64,000 nucleotides of DNA from Apostichopus japonicus (lineage: Eukaryota > Echinodermata > Holothuroidea > Aspidochirotida > Stichopodidae), in NCBI RefSeq assembly GCF_037975245.1, contig NC_092573.1:9766001-9830000 (forward strand), in the 5' to 3' direction. Below the pieces are notes generated by a model that searched no databases, was not told the origin of the DNA, and saw only the letters and a program-made list of their open reading frames with translations. Positions 1 to 12,600 of this stretch are shown piece by piece (the stretch's first letter is position 1; each line of letters begins with the position of its first letter). A program made the position numbers and the translations under genes.

Positions 1-23
1 TTTTATTATTATCTTTTCATTAG

Positions 24-372
24 ATTTTGAATCTGTTTCTTGCCTTGCTGCTGAACTCATTTGCGTCTGACTCTCTCAAGAAGGAAGAGGAGGAATCTAG
101 ACTTGGAATGGCATTCGCTAAACTGAAACGAGCCGCCTTTGCTGTCTGTTGTTTCTGTTGCTGTTGTCTCCCTCGTCGTTATCGTAACAGGGTCGGTGAT
201 AGCAAAGAAAACGTTCAGGACGAGAGTCGGCAACCAGCAGTGGAAGAGGCAAAGGAGGCGCAGGAGATAGAGACATCGATCATGCGCACTGACGCTCTAG
301 TGGTAGTCAAGGATACTGAACAGGGAAACCATCAAGAAAATGGGACGGTCAATGGAGGCTTTGAACTGAATG
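24..372 (+). CDS. NaV2 exon: end of DII S6 and start of II-III linker
   Basis: First exon visible, after a pyrimidine-rich acceptor ending in AG at 22-23; it leaves phase 1 at AATG|GTGAGT. It encodes the cytoplasmic end of domain II S6 ([11 protein letters not shown]) and then a charged linker. That linker holds six cysteines in seven residues ([12 protein letters not shown]), followed by basic residues, an arrangement often palmitoylated in other proteins. The upstream exons lie outside the window. Confidence 0.9.
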
Positions 373-3300
373 GTGAGTACAGAAATATCAATTGTTAGAT
401 GACTAGTCAAATCTTTTCATTTGAGTTTACCCTGATAGTAAACGCCGATTTGGGTACCAAAATCCAAGGTACCGATGGAAGTTTAAAAGTATGTATTAGG
501 TGTCTTCCGTTGTGACATAGAGAGGATTTCGTCTTTTACTTTATCTTCGGTTCTAGTGACGTCACAGGATCACAAAGAAATTTCGAGCTCTGTTCTGTTA
601 CTCGGCAACGTGGAGAAATTACGTCATATATAATAAGCAAAATCATAACACGCGAAGCCTAACAAGAAACATGTAGCAGCCTATACCCGGATACTTTGGC
701 GTTAACCTTTCAACAACGAGTCACATGTTGTTAACTTGCCTTGACTATATCCCACTCCACTAAGTCGGCTGCTATACGTTATTGTTTGATGTAGAACTAT
801 TCTGTTTAAAATGAGGCGAGCAACCCTTAAAGTAAATACCTTTTTCAATTTCGATTTCATACTCTTTTTTTTTGCTCACTAATAATAATTTTTCACTTTA
901 CAGAGGAACCCAGAAATGGTACATTACCCAAAGAAGACATCCACCATCTAAAACCATTGACTAACGGAGTCATCACTAATGGAAGTCTTCCAAATATTTA
1001 TACCAATGGGTCACACAAAAATGGAAGCGCCCTAAGTTTGAAGGTAAGATGGCATGCGTAGAACGCCATTAGTGACATCGCTGGAATTTATAGGAGTAAT
1101 TGTTGAGCACTCTTTGTCTTTCATGCCAACTATCAAGTTTATAATTGTTCGTGTTTTCACTAGTGTTATATAGATCCCCAAACCACCTCATCTTTTTATT
1201 GTAGAAAAAAAAAGAGCTATGGATGCAACTGGGGCAAGTAGAATTTTTTTTTTTTAACTTCAGATTAATATCAAAGAAAGTACAGATTTTTGGCTCATGT
1301 TGGACTTTTTGACGACGTCTTTGTGAACGGCACCCTAAAATACGAAAGAACACCAAAAATTACTCTTTATTTTCCAATTTTGGTAAAATTGTGGCATTAG
1401 CATTTTTTTTTAAATATATGGTATCGTCATTAGTAACCTAAAATGACGGTTCATATCAAGTAAGTACTAAATAGATATAAATTGAGTAAAACGAAACTGG
1501 CAAGTTACCCATTAGATGTTTTATTCTTCAGAGGGTGTCGAGAGCCAGTTCTGACCCGGAAACACTATGTCAACTTTCCCCCTTTCCAGTCTTCACTTTA
1601 CATAATATGCATTTAAGAAATGAGAATGCATTATTACCCATTCCATATTTCCACCGGACCATAAATTGACCTTGGTCCGCTGGGCTGTAGTTCCCTACCC
1701 AATCCTCCCTCCTCCCTCCCCCTCCCCCTCCCCCTCCCCGCTCTCACCAGACTGACTAACCATTTTGCCCTAAACTTGTAAGTGTTAAACGAATCGATCG
1801 TGTCTAATTTACACCAACACAGGAAATCGCCCGCAGTCGGCCTCCCTCGGCTGCACTCTCCATCAGTAAAAATGCCGAGACAGGGGAGATAGAAGCTAAA
1901 TTAAAACTTGAAGCAGAAGAAGGCACACCCCCATCTGTCAATGGACATGCCACCCCTGTACCCCCAGACGTTATCGTAGATGAACCAGAGACCGTGTCCA
2001 TCGAGGACCCAGTTAAGCCCTGCTGCCCTGGCCCTATCTCCCGTTGGTTCACCAGGAAATGCCCTTGCGTCTGTTGTAAGACACCTGAGAACAGTGTCTT
2101 TGCGCGTGGATGGCGCAAGATCCGCGAAGTCGTGTGTTCAATTGTGGAACACCGAATCTTCGAATGGTCCATCCTGATTTGCATATTCATAAGCAGTTTG
2201 ACGCTGGTAAGTGACAATGACTTAAAGAGTAGAAGTCTGACTATGTTTTAATGTCAAAATAATTCTTGCATTTCCAGTAGCTGTTAGATCAGGGGCGTAT
2301 CCAGGATTTTCCACTAGGGGGGGGCGTCAGGCATGAATGATCGCCGTCCTGGGGGATGGGTCTAAGGGGAGGGGTGGACAATTTTTGCTTTCGTAGAAGG
2401 GCTGAAATGCAAAATGGTGCCATATGTGATCCATTTTTCGACCTTAATATAAACAACATTTCCAGTAAATATGGACACAAAATGCACAATTTAGTATGGC
2501 TGGCATGTCACTTAGTGTTTATAGTGATAATACAAATACAATTACCATCTATGTTTCTAAAACTATTATGCCGCCAACTTCACCAGAACCTTTTGTTGGC
2601 AAACAAAAAATAAAGCATACGGGAGGGGGGGGGGGGGTTGAGAGCGATCACCGACATCTCACATAAAGGTCGTCATCATTTTTTTTTTTTGCCAAACTGT
2701 TTTGTTGTTGATGACGGCCAATAGGGGGGCGCGCGCCTGTTGCGCCCCCCTGGATACGCCCCTGCAGAGTTTGGTTGCCAGATTACTTATATAACTTTAC
2801 CAAATCTGTACGGAGTCTTAGACCTTTACTTATAGCATTCTTTGTTGTTCAACTAATATAATCTGCTAGATTTCATTTTAAACCAACGGAATTTTAATTA
2901 GGTCGAAATTAATGATTCCATGCGAGTAGAAGCATCTTGTCACACAGACAGTGTTCGTGCACATGGTACTGACTGACTAGTCTCGATGTAAGGGGACTAG
3001 TAGGGTCGAGAATGGTTTGAAGATGTTTGGTTCTTTTTCATGCCGAGGTTCTATCTTGAGTGACCTTCAGTATTAAGCACATGCAAAAACAAATTGGAAA
3101 AAGTTTCAAAAAGTTTCATTTTGATCATTCCTTGATGGAAATGTTCTCAAAAGCTACCGAATAATCAAAAATCACAATGCTTCTTACAAATACATTATTA
3201 GTTCTCCTCTTCAAGTGCTATATATGAAGGTTATGCAATACTGTTATAACAAAAACTGGCTGCTGTAACGGACTACTGGCCGTATTTAATCGTTATTCTC

Positions 3301-3551
3301 TCTTTTTTTTTTCTCTTGTCTATTTCCCAGGCTTTTGAAGACATTTATCTTGACGAGAAACCGTTCTTTAAAGAATTCCTTCGGATATTAAACTACGTAT
3401 TTGTGGGGATATTCTTTATCGAAATGCTTTTAAAATGGGTCGGAATTGGCTTTAAAGTTTATTTTACAAGTTTTTGGTGTCTTCTGGATTTTGTAATAGT
3501 AGTGGTGAGTATAGATATAATATTTATATATTAATATATATATATATATAT

Positions 3552-3621
<70 letters not shown>

Positions 3622-3623
3622 TG

Positions 3624-3669
<46 letters not shown>

Positions 3670-6600
3670 TATATATATATGTATATGTTAATATAATAGT
3701 TTCTATCAAACACGGAAAGTTACGGAAATCTATATGACATGAGCTTGCTGGCTTGCCATCTCACCAGATTTAAACCATTCCCTAGAACTTCACAAAATCT
3801 TAATATTTTTCTTTGCGAAATCTGATAACCACACAGAGAGCCTCAGCCATGGACATATATTTGAAAGTACTATTTTGACAGATTTAAATCGCAATTTCTT
3901 TAACTTTTACTATACATAACGAAGACAATCAATGTACATAGTTTTGTAGTCTTAGAGATATTTATATTTTTTTGTTTCAGATATCCCTTACCAGTGTAGG
4001 GGCAGAAATCCTAAATTTGGGCGATATTGGTGCATTTCGGTCACTGCGCACACTCCGTGCCCTTCGACCCCTTCGAGCTATATCAAGATGGCAGGGCATG
4101 AAGGTTTGTTTCAATATTTCTATTCCTTTTTTAGAGTGCCATCTGTTTCATACGGAAGCTTAAAAGTGCCAACAACATAAGAAAAACTTTGCCCCATAAG
4201 TTGACATTTTACAGTAAATTGTTTAGATAACAAGATAATGTCTTATCAAAAATTTAAAAAAATGTTCGATTGCGCAGTTGCTTTGACTGAGCAATTGAAC
4301 AATTTTCTGCAAAATGTTTAATTGACAACTTATCATATCTCGTCAATTCAACATTTTCTGCAAAATGTTCAATTGTTCACTTCATTCCAACTGAGCAAGT
4401 GAACAATTTTCTGCAAAATGTTTAATTGACAACTTATCCTATCTCGTCAATTTAACATTTTCTGCAAAATGTTCAATACTATGTTGGAGTTCATACTATA
4501 TATATGTCCAGCTTACATAAGGTTATATGTATGTAAGAGAGGAGGATGATGACCGGTGGTCGGTGAAAGAAGTTACATGGGGCGCAGCCCATTCCTCTTA
4601 CCTCCCACACCCTCCCCTCCCCCCCCCCACCTTCCCCTCCCCCGTTTTGCATCTCAACTCTACTGCATGAATAAATTCAGCAACAGGTATGATAAGCGCC
4701 TACAGAAGAAAAATCCTTATAAATGTTAATATCCATACATATATATATAGAGAGAGAGAGATCATATATTGCTTAAGGGCATTGAAGACTCGCCCCAAAC
4801 CGCGTGCCGCGCTCTGAAAAAGTTCACTTTTCGTTGCTTGCAAGTGAAGTTTTCTTCTTGTCGCTACAAAATGCAGACAGTAATGAAACGTGATACCTTG
4901 TTATCTTTTATCTAGACATGAGATGTCCATCGCTGCTATGTACACTGTGTTGTGGGTATTGACCGTAGCTGTATGTATTGACTGTACACTAATGTCTAAT
5001 TACCGACGGTAGCAAGCTGTGTGTGTATTTTCTGGGATAGATGGTGGTGTCTAGCACTTCTGTTACACCTCATTCGAAACTAGGTCAGATTACCGGCATG
5101 AGACGTTTCTTTGTGCGCGAGTCAGCTCACACCCTTTAATTCTCTTTTCCAGATTGTCGTGAATGCCCTTGCCTTTGCCATACCATCTATCGGTAACGTA
5201 CTCTTAGTATGTATGATGTTCTGGTTGATCTTCGCTATCATTGGTGTCCAAATCTTCAGAGGAACTTTCTACAGATGTACGGACGATGAGGGTAATATCC
5301 TACCCATCAATATCGTTGATAATATGACCGAGTGCCTCCAATTAAACTATACGTGGTCAAATTCTAAAATACACTTTGACAATGTATACTACGCGGGGAT
5401 CGCCCTCTTTCAAGTGGTGAGTATACCCACCCCCCCCCCCCACCCGTCTGAATAAACACATGTGTACTTTACCCGACTTTGCAGACATTATAAAAGAAAA
5501 TGTGACTATACAACTTGAACGTGTGTTTCTTTTCGGGGGTTCGACCTGGAGTCACGCAACCCCAGTACCTGAATCTTATAACTAGGTACTTAAACATTAA
5601 CTACGTCATTACTTTATGAGTGACTCAGTTAGGTTTAAAATAGTTACGAATCAATATAGTATTGCTAACAAATACGTTTTTTTTTTCATCGAGAAGATCA
5701 TTTCTTTTGAAATCCCGTCCATCTTCAGGTCGGACGAGAGGGTGGGATGGGACTTTAGCCTCGGGGCCCATGAAAAGTGGAGTTTGCACGGGAAAATATG
5801 GGATAGATATTAGTGTTTACTCAGTTAAATTATGGACTTAAAGAAACATGCATGTGCAAAAAGGGACCCGGTGACATTACTTTCCACGGGGCCCGGCCTG
5901 TCGCTCTGCGCCTCTGTATATGCCGCAATCAAGAATCCAACCATTGCAATTATGAGTAGACGCCCTTTCTCATGGTTTTGCAACGTATACACTGTGAACT
6001 CTGATTTGTAGCCCAAAGTCAAACAAATGGTTTTACATTGATTGCAACTAAGTTCCGGTTATAATTAGCTCAGTTGGTAAGAGCACATGATTGAATTGAA
6101 TTTCCCCGAGTCCTGTTATAGCCAGTAGTTTTACTGTTCTATCAATATTTCAAATAATTAGGCATCCTTATCTATACTGTTTCAGTACTATCACTATTCC
6201 AATACCATTTACCTCGTTCCTTAGAAAGTTTACAAACAGTTAGCGATGTATATCATTAGTCTATTGGATTTGATGATGTTGCTGTCTACTTTTCTTAATT
6301 GATGTAAATACCATTTTTAATTTCAGGCAACTTTTGAAGGTTGGATGGAAGTTATGGAGGCTGCAGTTGACAACAGAGGGGTAAGACCATCATTACCCAA
6401 TTAATGACGCTGGTGGGAAATTTGAAAGGGGTGCAGGAGGGGTTTAAATCATCATCAATAGCGAGCAGATTTTTAGGCGTAACCTCAAGTGTTTAATATG
6501 AACGAAGTACGCCCAAAAGTATCCCTGTTGGGGCAGGGGAAGTGGGAAGGGGGTTTGCATGAAGAGGAGGGACAGCGGGTGAAAGTATTATAGAGTGATT

Positions 6601-9600
6601 CAAGATTTAGAGAGTGGTTGGTTACCCAATTCATTTACGTCATTTAAATATTTAGAGAGTGGTTGGTTACCCATTAGTCATTTAAAACAATCTATATTGA
6701 TAATTTTGTGGGTGCAAACCAGAGAAGTATCATGCAAACTACTATACATGAGTAACAGAACTGGTAACTCTTAAATTGTGTTGAAGCACTGAGAACATTT
6801 GTCTCATTTTTTACGGAGTGAATTTTATTAGTTTCTTTGAGAGATATTACTTAAAACTGGACTATTACAATAAATTGAAAATCCACAATGTTAACTCATT
6901 CAACCGAAAGGAATCTTTAAATGTGTTAAGATCCCTCGCCCTCCCCCCTCTCTTCCCCCTCCCTTCCCCGTCCCTCCCCCTCCCCTCCCCTCCCCTCCCC
7001 CTCATTCGTCCTTCTCCTACACTTGTCACATCGTTGCCTCACGCAAGTACAAAAACATATATTATTTACGTGGAAATATTTTTATAGAATCAAAATATAC
7101 GGTTAAGTTGTGATAAGTTCAAGTATAAAAAGTCAAACAATAATAAGGAGATATCAAATTTAAATATTTATCTTTTCCATGTATTATCACTGTTTTCGAA
7201 AAAACACGTCACAAGTCAACCTTAAACCTTATCCTTTAAAAGTGGACTTTTCGGCTACAAGGAAGCTTTGACCAGACATGTTTGGTTTTCTTTCTCTGTA
7301 TAGGTTGACAAGCAACCATCTCGTGAGTCTTCCTTCCCAGCATATTTATTCTTCGTGGTCTTCATCATCTTTGGATCATTCTTCTTCCTCAACCTCTTCA
7401 TCGGTGTTATCATCGATAATTTTAACACTCTTAAAAGAAAGGCAAGTATCTATGTAAATTAATTAATTAAATTTAAGTCTAATTTGCCAGTTTCGTTATC
7501 CGTGTCAATTATTTGTTTGCGATGTTTAGCTTTTTGTCGAGGACTATTCCATTACATTTAGAACAGACAATCAATCATTTAAACTGGAAACTTACAAAAA
7601 TTGGTCTGACCGGGGACAGAGTTCATATTAGCCCCTTTTAAGGCGTATCGGCCAATTTGTCTTTTGCCAAATGCGCTGGAACGATCCTTACTATTCATCA
7701 CGCTATGAGCTATTCGTTCTTTTGATTGCGCCGGCCTCTAAAAGCGTATGTAGAAAGGGGACGAAAATATAACAGCCCTAAGCATTTTCCTATTTTTATG
7801 TAGGGAGACTCATTCGCGTCGCTGGGCAGACTCAGCAGAGTCTAAGTTCATATATGTTCATATATGTTCATATATGTTCATGTATGTTCATATATGTTCA
7901 TGTATGTTCATATATGTTCATATATGTTCATATATGTTCATATATGAACATATATGAACATATATGTTCATGTATGTTCATGTATGTTCATGTATGTTCA
8001 TGTATGTTCATATATGTTCATATATGTTCATATATGTTCATATATGTTCATATATGTTCATATATGTTCATATATGTTCATATGTTCATATGTTCATATA
8101 TGTTCATATATGTTCATATATGCTCATATATATTCATATATGTTTATGAGGTTATAGCATCGCTGACAATAATAAAGCTAAAACAAGATAAATTAGTTAA
8201 TAATCGTGTCAAAAAGAATTTGTCTATAGGAATGACCGAGTGCCACGTGAAGTACGCCATTTGCCATATATGACCCAGTGAATGGCCTGGTTTTTTTTTA
8301 TCTACATTACGTATATGATGAGAAACTACAAACACCTTCCATTTCACAACTGCCGCTTCCATGCGAACAGTATATAGTTTACTGTGTTAGTTTTCAAAAC
8401 AGATATTATACACATTATACCTTGGTAATAACCACCTGTATAGGTACTTCATATTTACTAAACAACAATGCTTTGTATATTAATGAAAGCTTCGTTATGT
8501 CCGTTCTACAGTATGAAGGTGATCGGACTCTTGACGTGTTTATGACCAGTAATCAAAAGAACTACTATCAGACGATGAGAAAACTAGGAAATAAGAAACC
8601 AACCAAGCAGATCAAAGCACCGGGGGTGAGTATTTATCTGTCTTGTATCCTCTAAACATCCATTTTCACCCGGCTTCCTACCCTTGATACCGCCAAGGGA
8701 GCATTGGCCTGCCGGTTAACCAGCCCGGGAAGTTGAGGTGTCGAAAGGCGTCAATATCCTCTTGGCAGCAAAAGACGCTAGTGAGATTTATGCGAGGCGC
8801 CAAATGCGTCGCTTGTATCAAGGCACCAACCCCGCCGGTTGATGCATTGAGCCAGTACAGCAATTAAATAGGACCCAGTCCGTACCTGTAATGTTACATA
8901 CCAAGAAAGAAGATTTATAAGTATAGAAATACACGTAAAAAGTCGTTTCTCAATCCCCTTTTCATAATTATCATTCCATTCAAGTTAAAAATCCATGCAT
9001 GTCAGCTTTACATCCTTCTCATGCGTGCTCTAAAGTTCAGATTCATTGTCACAGGGAATATATTTCTCGATCGTTCCTGAGTTAAGAATCAGGTAAGAAC
9101 ATGGACGCCGCAATCAGAGAGGACACCGATTCTTATAGCCCTATGTAGAGTTTCTTATTTTTGAATGTTGAATATGACGATATAGGCATGGTGCGTTCAT
9201 TAACTTTTGTCATTTTAGCAATGTCTTTATTTCATTCTGGTATAGATGCATGCTGTAAAATTCTCTGATTTTTTTGGCCACGGAAATCATTTAAGAAATA
9301 GTTCATTTAGCTATATATCTTTGTGATGATATATAACCCACTTGTCTGCAGGACTACACCAGCAATGTGTCTGTGTCAGTAGAAGCCGTTCTAACAATTC
9401 CGTACATCGAATTGCATGAATTCATGTATTTTTTTATCTCTATGCATGCTGTAAAATTCTCTGATTTTTTGGGCCACGGAAATCATTTAAGAAATAGTTC
9501 ATTTAGCTATATATCTTTGTGATGATATATAACCCACTTGTCTGCAGGACTACACCAGCAATGTGTCTGTGTCAGTAGAAGCCGTTCTAACAATTCCGTA

Positions 9601-12600
9601 TATCGCATTGCATGAATTCATGTATTTTTTATCTCTATGCTTTCTCTTTTATGCTGCATGTTTATTCATCTATAGGCGGGAGTAAGTATTTGTTCCTTCA
9701 CATGTAATACATATTCCTTTGTATAAGCTTTAACCTTGTTTCCTTTTCTCGATCTTTCCATCTCTCACACACATTTCTTTCTTTGTTTTGCGTGTGTTGT
9801 GATATTTCTTTCTTTCTTACTACAATACTTTGAAATTTTAACTTTCATCTCTTTTCATGTTAGATCGCCGACTAGTTTTCTTACAATTCAAACAATTTAT
9901 GAAAGTTTTTAAATGAGAAAAAAAAAAATCCTGTGTTTTTTACCACTACAAAATTCCAACAATCTTCTGTCGTTCCTTGATACGTTTATCCTCTACCTAG
10001 TTATCATTTACAAATATTGAGCAATAATACGTGGTAACCTATTGTCTCTCAGCTCTATTGTTCCTTAATAGACTGATTAAATATTTGTACACATCTTCTT
10101 TCCCTACAACTATATTATACTAATACGTTTTCGCTCATACACAAAAACAACCTATTGTCTACACTCCCTATTATTCTTTACCCCATTTAAACAATGCACA
10201 TATTGTTCCTTACACATTTTGACGTATATACTTTTATTTTATCCTTTACACACCTTAAACAATACCCACATTGTCTCTAACACCTATTATTCTCAACACA
10301 TTAATTTCTTTACAATACATATAGCCATATATAATATATGTATACATGTAACACGTGTTAGTTTTATACATCTATTGTCCTATATTCATTTAAAATATGC
10401 ATACATTGATATAATAATAATATTCGATTTATATAACGCTTTATACCAGTGAAAGGTCTCAAAACGCATTACAGACGTTATATTACCCCTGGTCAAATGA
10501 TAACCTGTCCCAGAGACAATCCCTCCAGGCGGCTGCAGTTATATACTGCGCCCAATGACAAGTTACCTCATAGGTACCCATTTAACCCCTGGGTGGAGAG
10601 AGTCAAGTGAGATAAAGCATCTTGCCCAAGGACACAACGTAATGGACTAGGTAGGAATCGAACCAGCAATCCTTGGATCACAAATCCGCCACCACGCTCT
10701 CTAAACCGTATATAGGCCATTATTACCCTGTACATATACCTACATTTTACTCACTTATTTTTTATAAACTTACCTTGCATAAAAAAAAATATTTTTTTTT
10801 ATTTCAAAAAACGTTTTATCAAATTAATCATCTTAATAACAACTTAACAATCCTGTTCCTTTTTCACTTTTCTTCACAGAATAAAATCCTGTCATTTTGC
10901 TACAAATTGACGAAAAGTACGAAGTTTGAGGTTGCCATAGTGATTGTGATTCTATTAAACATGGTGGCGATGATGATAGAACACTACAATATGTCAGAGA
11001 CATTAGTTCAAGTCCTCGAAGTTATCAACATCATATTTACGGTCATTTTTGTCCTGGAATGCATACTTAAACTCTTCGCGTTGAGATGGTACTACTTCAA
11101 GAGTCCATGGAATGTCTTCGATTTTATTGTAGTCGTCTTTTCAGTATTAGGTAAGAAACAATGGAAAATGGGAGGCAGGATAATCATAGATTCAACAGGA
11201 GATCATTGTTATTATATTTGTAAATATCTTTGGTCCTTGCACACTACATTCCTTGATATGATTCCTCATTATACTGAAAACGTCGTCACATTAATTACCA
11301 CCGTCCAACCCCCCCCCCCTCCCTCATCCCATTCTCCAGCCGCTTTACCCTCCCTAGTACCCCTGTGGCACTTGATCCCATTACCATATCTAACTAGATA
11401 GTCCCTTTCTTCACGTCCCGTCCTTTTAATTAGTACTGAGAGGGGTTGTTGGTAAAAACAGCTGTCGACAATCGTGAAAGAGTGACTAGTTTCTGTTATA
11501 TTCAATAAGCTAGAATATTTGTCACCTTTTTAACTTATAACACTCCGATTTTTTTAATTTTTTTTTTACTGTTCGTTTACAGGTATCGTAATGAATGATG
11601 TCCTTTCGGCTTTTATTAACCCGACATTACTACGAGTTTTTCGTCTCCTGAGAATCGGGAGAATTTTACGGCTCGTTAAATCGGCGAAAGGGCTCCGAAA
11701 ACTGCTCTTTGCATTAGTAATATCGCTGCCAGCACTCTTCAACATTGGTTGTCTCTTATTCCTTGTCATCTTCATCTATGCAATTATTGGAATGTCCCAG
11801 TTTTCTCGTGTCAGGATACAGGGAGCCCTCGACGATGTTGTCAACTTCCAGACATGGACTAAAAGCATGTTGTTATTATTTCGAGTTTCCACCTCTGCCG
11901 GCTGGAATGATATACTGGACGCGTTGATGACGGACGGACCTCCTGATTGTGACCCCAACTATGGAGGATATTCTACTGGTGACTGTGGAAGCACCGCTTT
12001 CGCGTTTGCGTTTTTCTTAACTTTTCTAGTCATTAGCTTTCTGATTATCATCAATACGTACATTGCTGTCATCTTGGAGAATTTCAGTGCTGCGCATGCC
12101 CAAGAGGAAGTCGGAATTACTGAGGACGATTTCGGTATGTTTTATCAAATTTGGGAGAAATATGATCCAAACGCGACCCAGTTTATCCTCTTGGATCAAT
12201 TATCTGACTTCTGCGATGACCTGGAGTTGCCTCTGAGGTTGGCGAAACCAAACCAGATCAAATTAGCTGGTCTAGACTTACCGATTTATTACGACACGAA
12301 ACTGCATTGCTTAGACGTTTTATTCGCTCTAACGAAAAGAGTTCTTGGAGATGTAGAAGAAAGCGAAGATTTCGCGGAATTACAGAAACAGATGACGGAA
12401 CAATTTATGGCTGCATTTCCTGATTTGGAACGCATTAAGCCAACCACAACAACGATGCAACTGAACAAAGAAAATACCGCGGCTAAAAGATTGCAAAGGG
12501 CGTGGAGATTACACAAACTTAAAACAGAATTAGCCAAAGCTGTCATCGCGAGCCGAAATAAAGGAAGCAACACAGCCTCACGTGTGACCTCGGCAAGGTC

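Noticed and set aside
3430-3713. Minus-strand frames of alternating Ile-Tyr
   Set aside because: Translations of (AT)n; the same applies at 37033-37353 and 44747-45107.
6061-6120. tRNA-like box A (TTAGCTCAGTTGGTAAGAGC)
   Set aside because: No box B or foldable arms downstream; at most a decayed fragment.
7846-8147. CRISPR-like repeated array
   Set aside because: Units are 10 bp and contiguous with no spacers, in eukaryotic intronic DNA.
7854-8273. 139-codon frame with [10 protein letters not shown] repeats
   Set aside because: Translation of the 10-bp minisatellite; period 10 keeps three frames open, with no other coding evidence.
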